31,918 bases of DNA from Firmicutes bacterium UBA5227 (lineage in GTDB: Bacteria > Bacillota > Clostridia > Tissierellales > Sedimentibacteraceae), in contig DHUT01000063.1 of NCBI GenBank assembly GCA_002409285.1, positions 24,204-56,121 on the forward strand, given 5' to 3'. Below, in pieces: positions 31,291 through 31,918 of the stretch. Numbering within the stretch: the stretch's first letter is position 1; every line of letters starts with the position of its first letter. The notes under the pieces are model-generated. The model searched no databases. It saw only the letters and a program-made list of their open reading frames with translations, and was not told the DNA's origin. A program made the position numbers and the translations under genes.

Positions 31291-31431
31291 ATTGTATAAC
31301 TAAGTTATTCACAGATCAGCCATATTTTTGGCTGCTCCCTATTCTTTATCTTATGCAAATTAAAACATGATTATACTTAAAAATCAATATCTTAAATTTA
31401 ATTAAATCATGTATAAACCGAAAACTTTTCC

Positions 31432-31530
31432 GCCTATATACATGATTTTTATGTCAGCTTTTTTGTCACTCGGCAACCTTATTGCTATTCGGACGAGTTT
31501 ATTGTAAGTATACATAGATAGTATATAGGC
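31432..31530. ncRNA. Unidentified structured-RNA candidate closed by a 10-bp stem
   Basis: GCCTATATAC (31432-31441) is the perfect reverse complement of GTATATAGGC (31521-31530). Nested inside are ACTCG (31468-31472) with CGAGT (31494-31498), and within that GCAA-CCTTA-TTGC. A helper hairpin ACAT/ATGT is near 31440-31454. The nested layout looks like an RNA aptamer or the end of a mobile element. I cannot match it to a known class, and the strand is not decided. Confidence 0.4.
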
Positions 31531-31560
31531 ATAAGGATTTTGAGTTGATTTATCTTATTT

Positions 31561-31732
31561 TTATTTTTCATTTAGTTCTTTTATCATATACTCTTTAATT
31601 TCAGTAATATTTTGTTCAAATTTATTACTATTTTTTTGTTCTGTTAACAATATCCTTGATAATTTTTCCCGGATAATTGAGCAAGAATTTAAATTATTGC
31701 CTTTAGAGGATAATATATATATATAGGGCAAG
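31561..31732 (-). pseudogene. Coding-like fragment, C-terminal remnant or small protein
   Basis: The minus frame that stops at 31561 (TAA) is open for about 57 codons and has a protein-like charged, helical tail (IIREKLSRILLTEQK, then FEQNITEIKEYMIKELNEK). No ATG with a ribosome site is found; the only start is a TTG near 31732 without one. I do not recognise the family. It could be a decayed gene end or chance. Confidence 0.3.
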
Positions 31733-31917
31733 GAGTATATGACGGATACACTGTTTATGTATTGAATATAGACAGTAATGGACTGCCAAAGAAAATCTTC
31801 TTAAATGAGTATGATATAACAGGTATAGAAGAAAGTTCTGAATACACTTTATTGGCTAAAAAATCAAGTATGTTAACAGAAAAATATATTTTGAAAATTA
31901 GAAATAAAGAAATTTAA
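31726..31917 (+). pseudogene. Coding-like fragment without start, frame broken at a TA repeat
   Basis: A plus frame beginning at 31726 and ending with TAA at 31915-31917 reads a plausible protein tail (GQGVYDGYTVYVLNIDSNGL, later ESSEYTLLAKKSSML). It has no proper start: an in-frame TAA lies at 31711. The TATATATATATA run at 31714-31725 could mark a slip. The family is not recognised. An ATG at 31739 with AGGAG is in another frame and stops after eight codons. Confidence 0.35.
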
Positions 31918-31918
31918 A

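Larger units (their letters stand above)
31089..31918. other. Intergenic region of about 830 bases without an intact gene
   Basis: This stretch holds, from left to right, a candidate promoter (31141-31169) overlapping a GC-rich hairpin, a minus-strand terminator (31254-31290), an RNA-like inverted-repeat element (31432-31530) and two coding-like fragments without proper starts (31561-31732 minus, 31726-31917 plus) separated by a TA repeat. I found no cobalamin, SAM, TPP, FMN or T-box signature in it. Confidence 0.7.

Noticed and set aside
31089..31400. A cobalamin or other known riboswitch before the FecCD/BtuC-type operon
   Set aside because: I looked on both strands for the B12 box, the S-box and the T-box sequence and for TPP, FMN and c-di-GMP core motifs. 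AAAAGGGCAAA at about 31246-31256 resembles part of the c-di-GMP-I core, but the rest of the core is absent.
1..31918. CRISPR arrays, tRNA or rRNA genes, intact transposases, integrases
   Set aside because: No regularly spaced repeats, no cloverleaf-like or rRNA-like sequence and no transposase or integrase motifs were recognised on either strand.

Overview
The window looks like a chromosomal segment of a low-GC, anaerobic, Gram-positive member of the Clostridia. A Ruminiclostridium-like or related Clostridium host is my guess. The evidence is a class III fructose-1,6-bisphosphatase start, an acoABXCL acetoin dehydrogenase operon in the same order as Clostridium magnum, a proton-reducing type membrane [NiFe] hydrogenase with a full hyp set, strong AGGAGG-type ribosome sites and AT-rich intergenic DNA. 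Every confidently called gene is on the minus strand, so the text below runs from high to low coordinates.

Right end (28071-31918): a FecCD/BtuCD-type uptake ABC operon (permease, ATPase, lipoprotein binding protein) ends at a clear terminator. Upstream of it lie about 830 bases without an intact gene. They hold two minus-strand terminator-like hairpins, a candidate promoter, an unidentified long-stem RNA-like element (31432-31530) and coding-like fragments without proper starts. Next (24806-28046) come a MITE-like inverted repeat, a CsoR/RcnR-family metal-sensing repressor with its own promoter, and a three-gene ABC-2 exporter (ATPase plus two DUF990-like permeases) that is visibly more AT-rich than its surroundings.

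Centre (9459-24735): one apparent transcription unit of about 15 kb starts at an excellent sigma-A promoter (24707-24735). It encodes HypA, HypB, HypF, HypC, HypD and HypE, then eleven subunits matching the 11-subunit core of respiratory complex I (L/M/N-like antiporters, J, K, A, B, C, D, H, I), and last a maturation endopeptidase. The large subunit keeps both CxxC nickel-binding motifs, so this is a group 4 energy-converting [NiFe] hydrogenase and not a quinone-reducing complex I. The Hyp proteins make the Fe(CN)2CO and insert nickel. The protease trims the large-subunit tail. Ferredoxin is the likely electron donor.

Left (964-9352): a sigma-54 enhancer-binding activator of the AcoR type sits upstream of the aco operon. 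Between them are a textbook -24/-12 promoter and two inverted repeats sharing the TGAGA/TCTCA half-site, at upstream activator distance. The operon reads Lin0512-family protein, E1 alpha, E1 beta, AcoX, E2, E3, and ends in a hairpin terminator. The Lin0512 gene may start at ACG. A cre-like site lies over the acoR promoter region. At the far left, a divergence-free but separately promoted class III fructose-bisphosphatase gene runs off the window edge.

The points most worth a second look are the complete 11-subunit complex-I-like hydrogenase, the sigma-54/AcoR control region with its non-canonical start gene, the tandem decamer carrying repeated SD-like motifs before the NuoK-like gene, and the unexplained structured region at 31150-31530.
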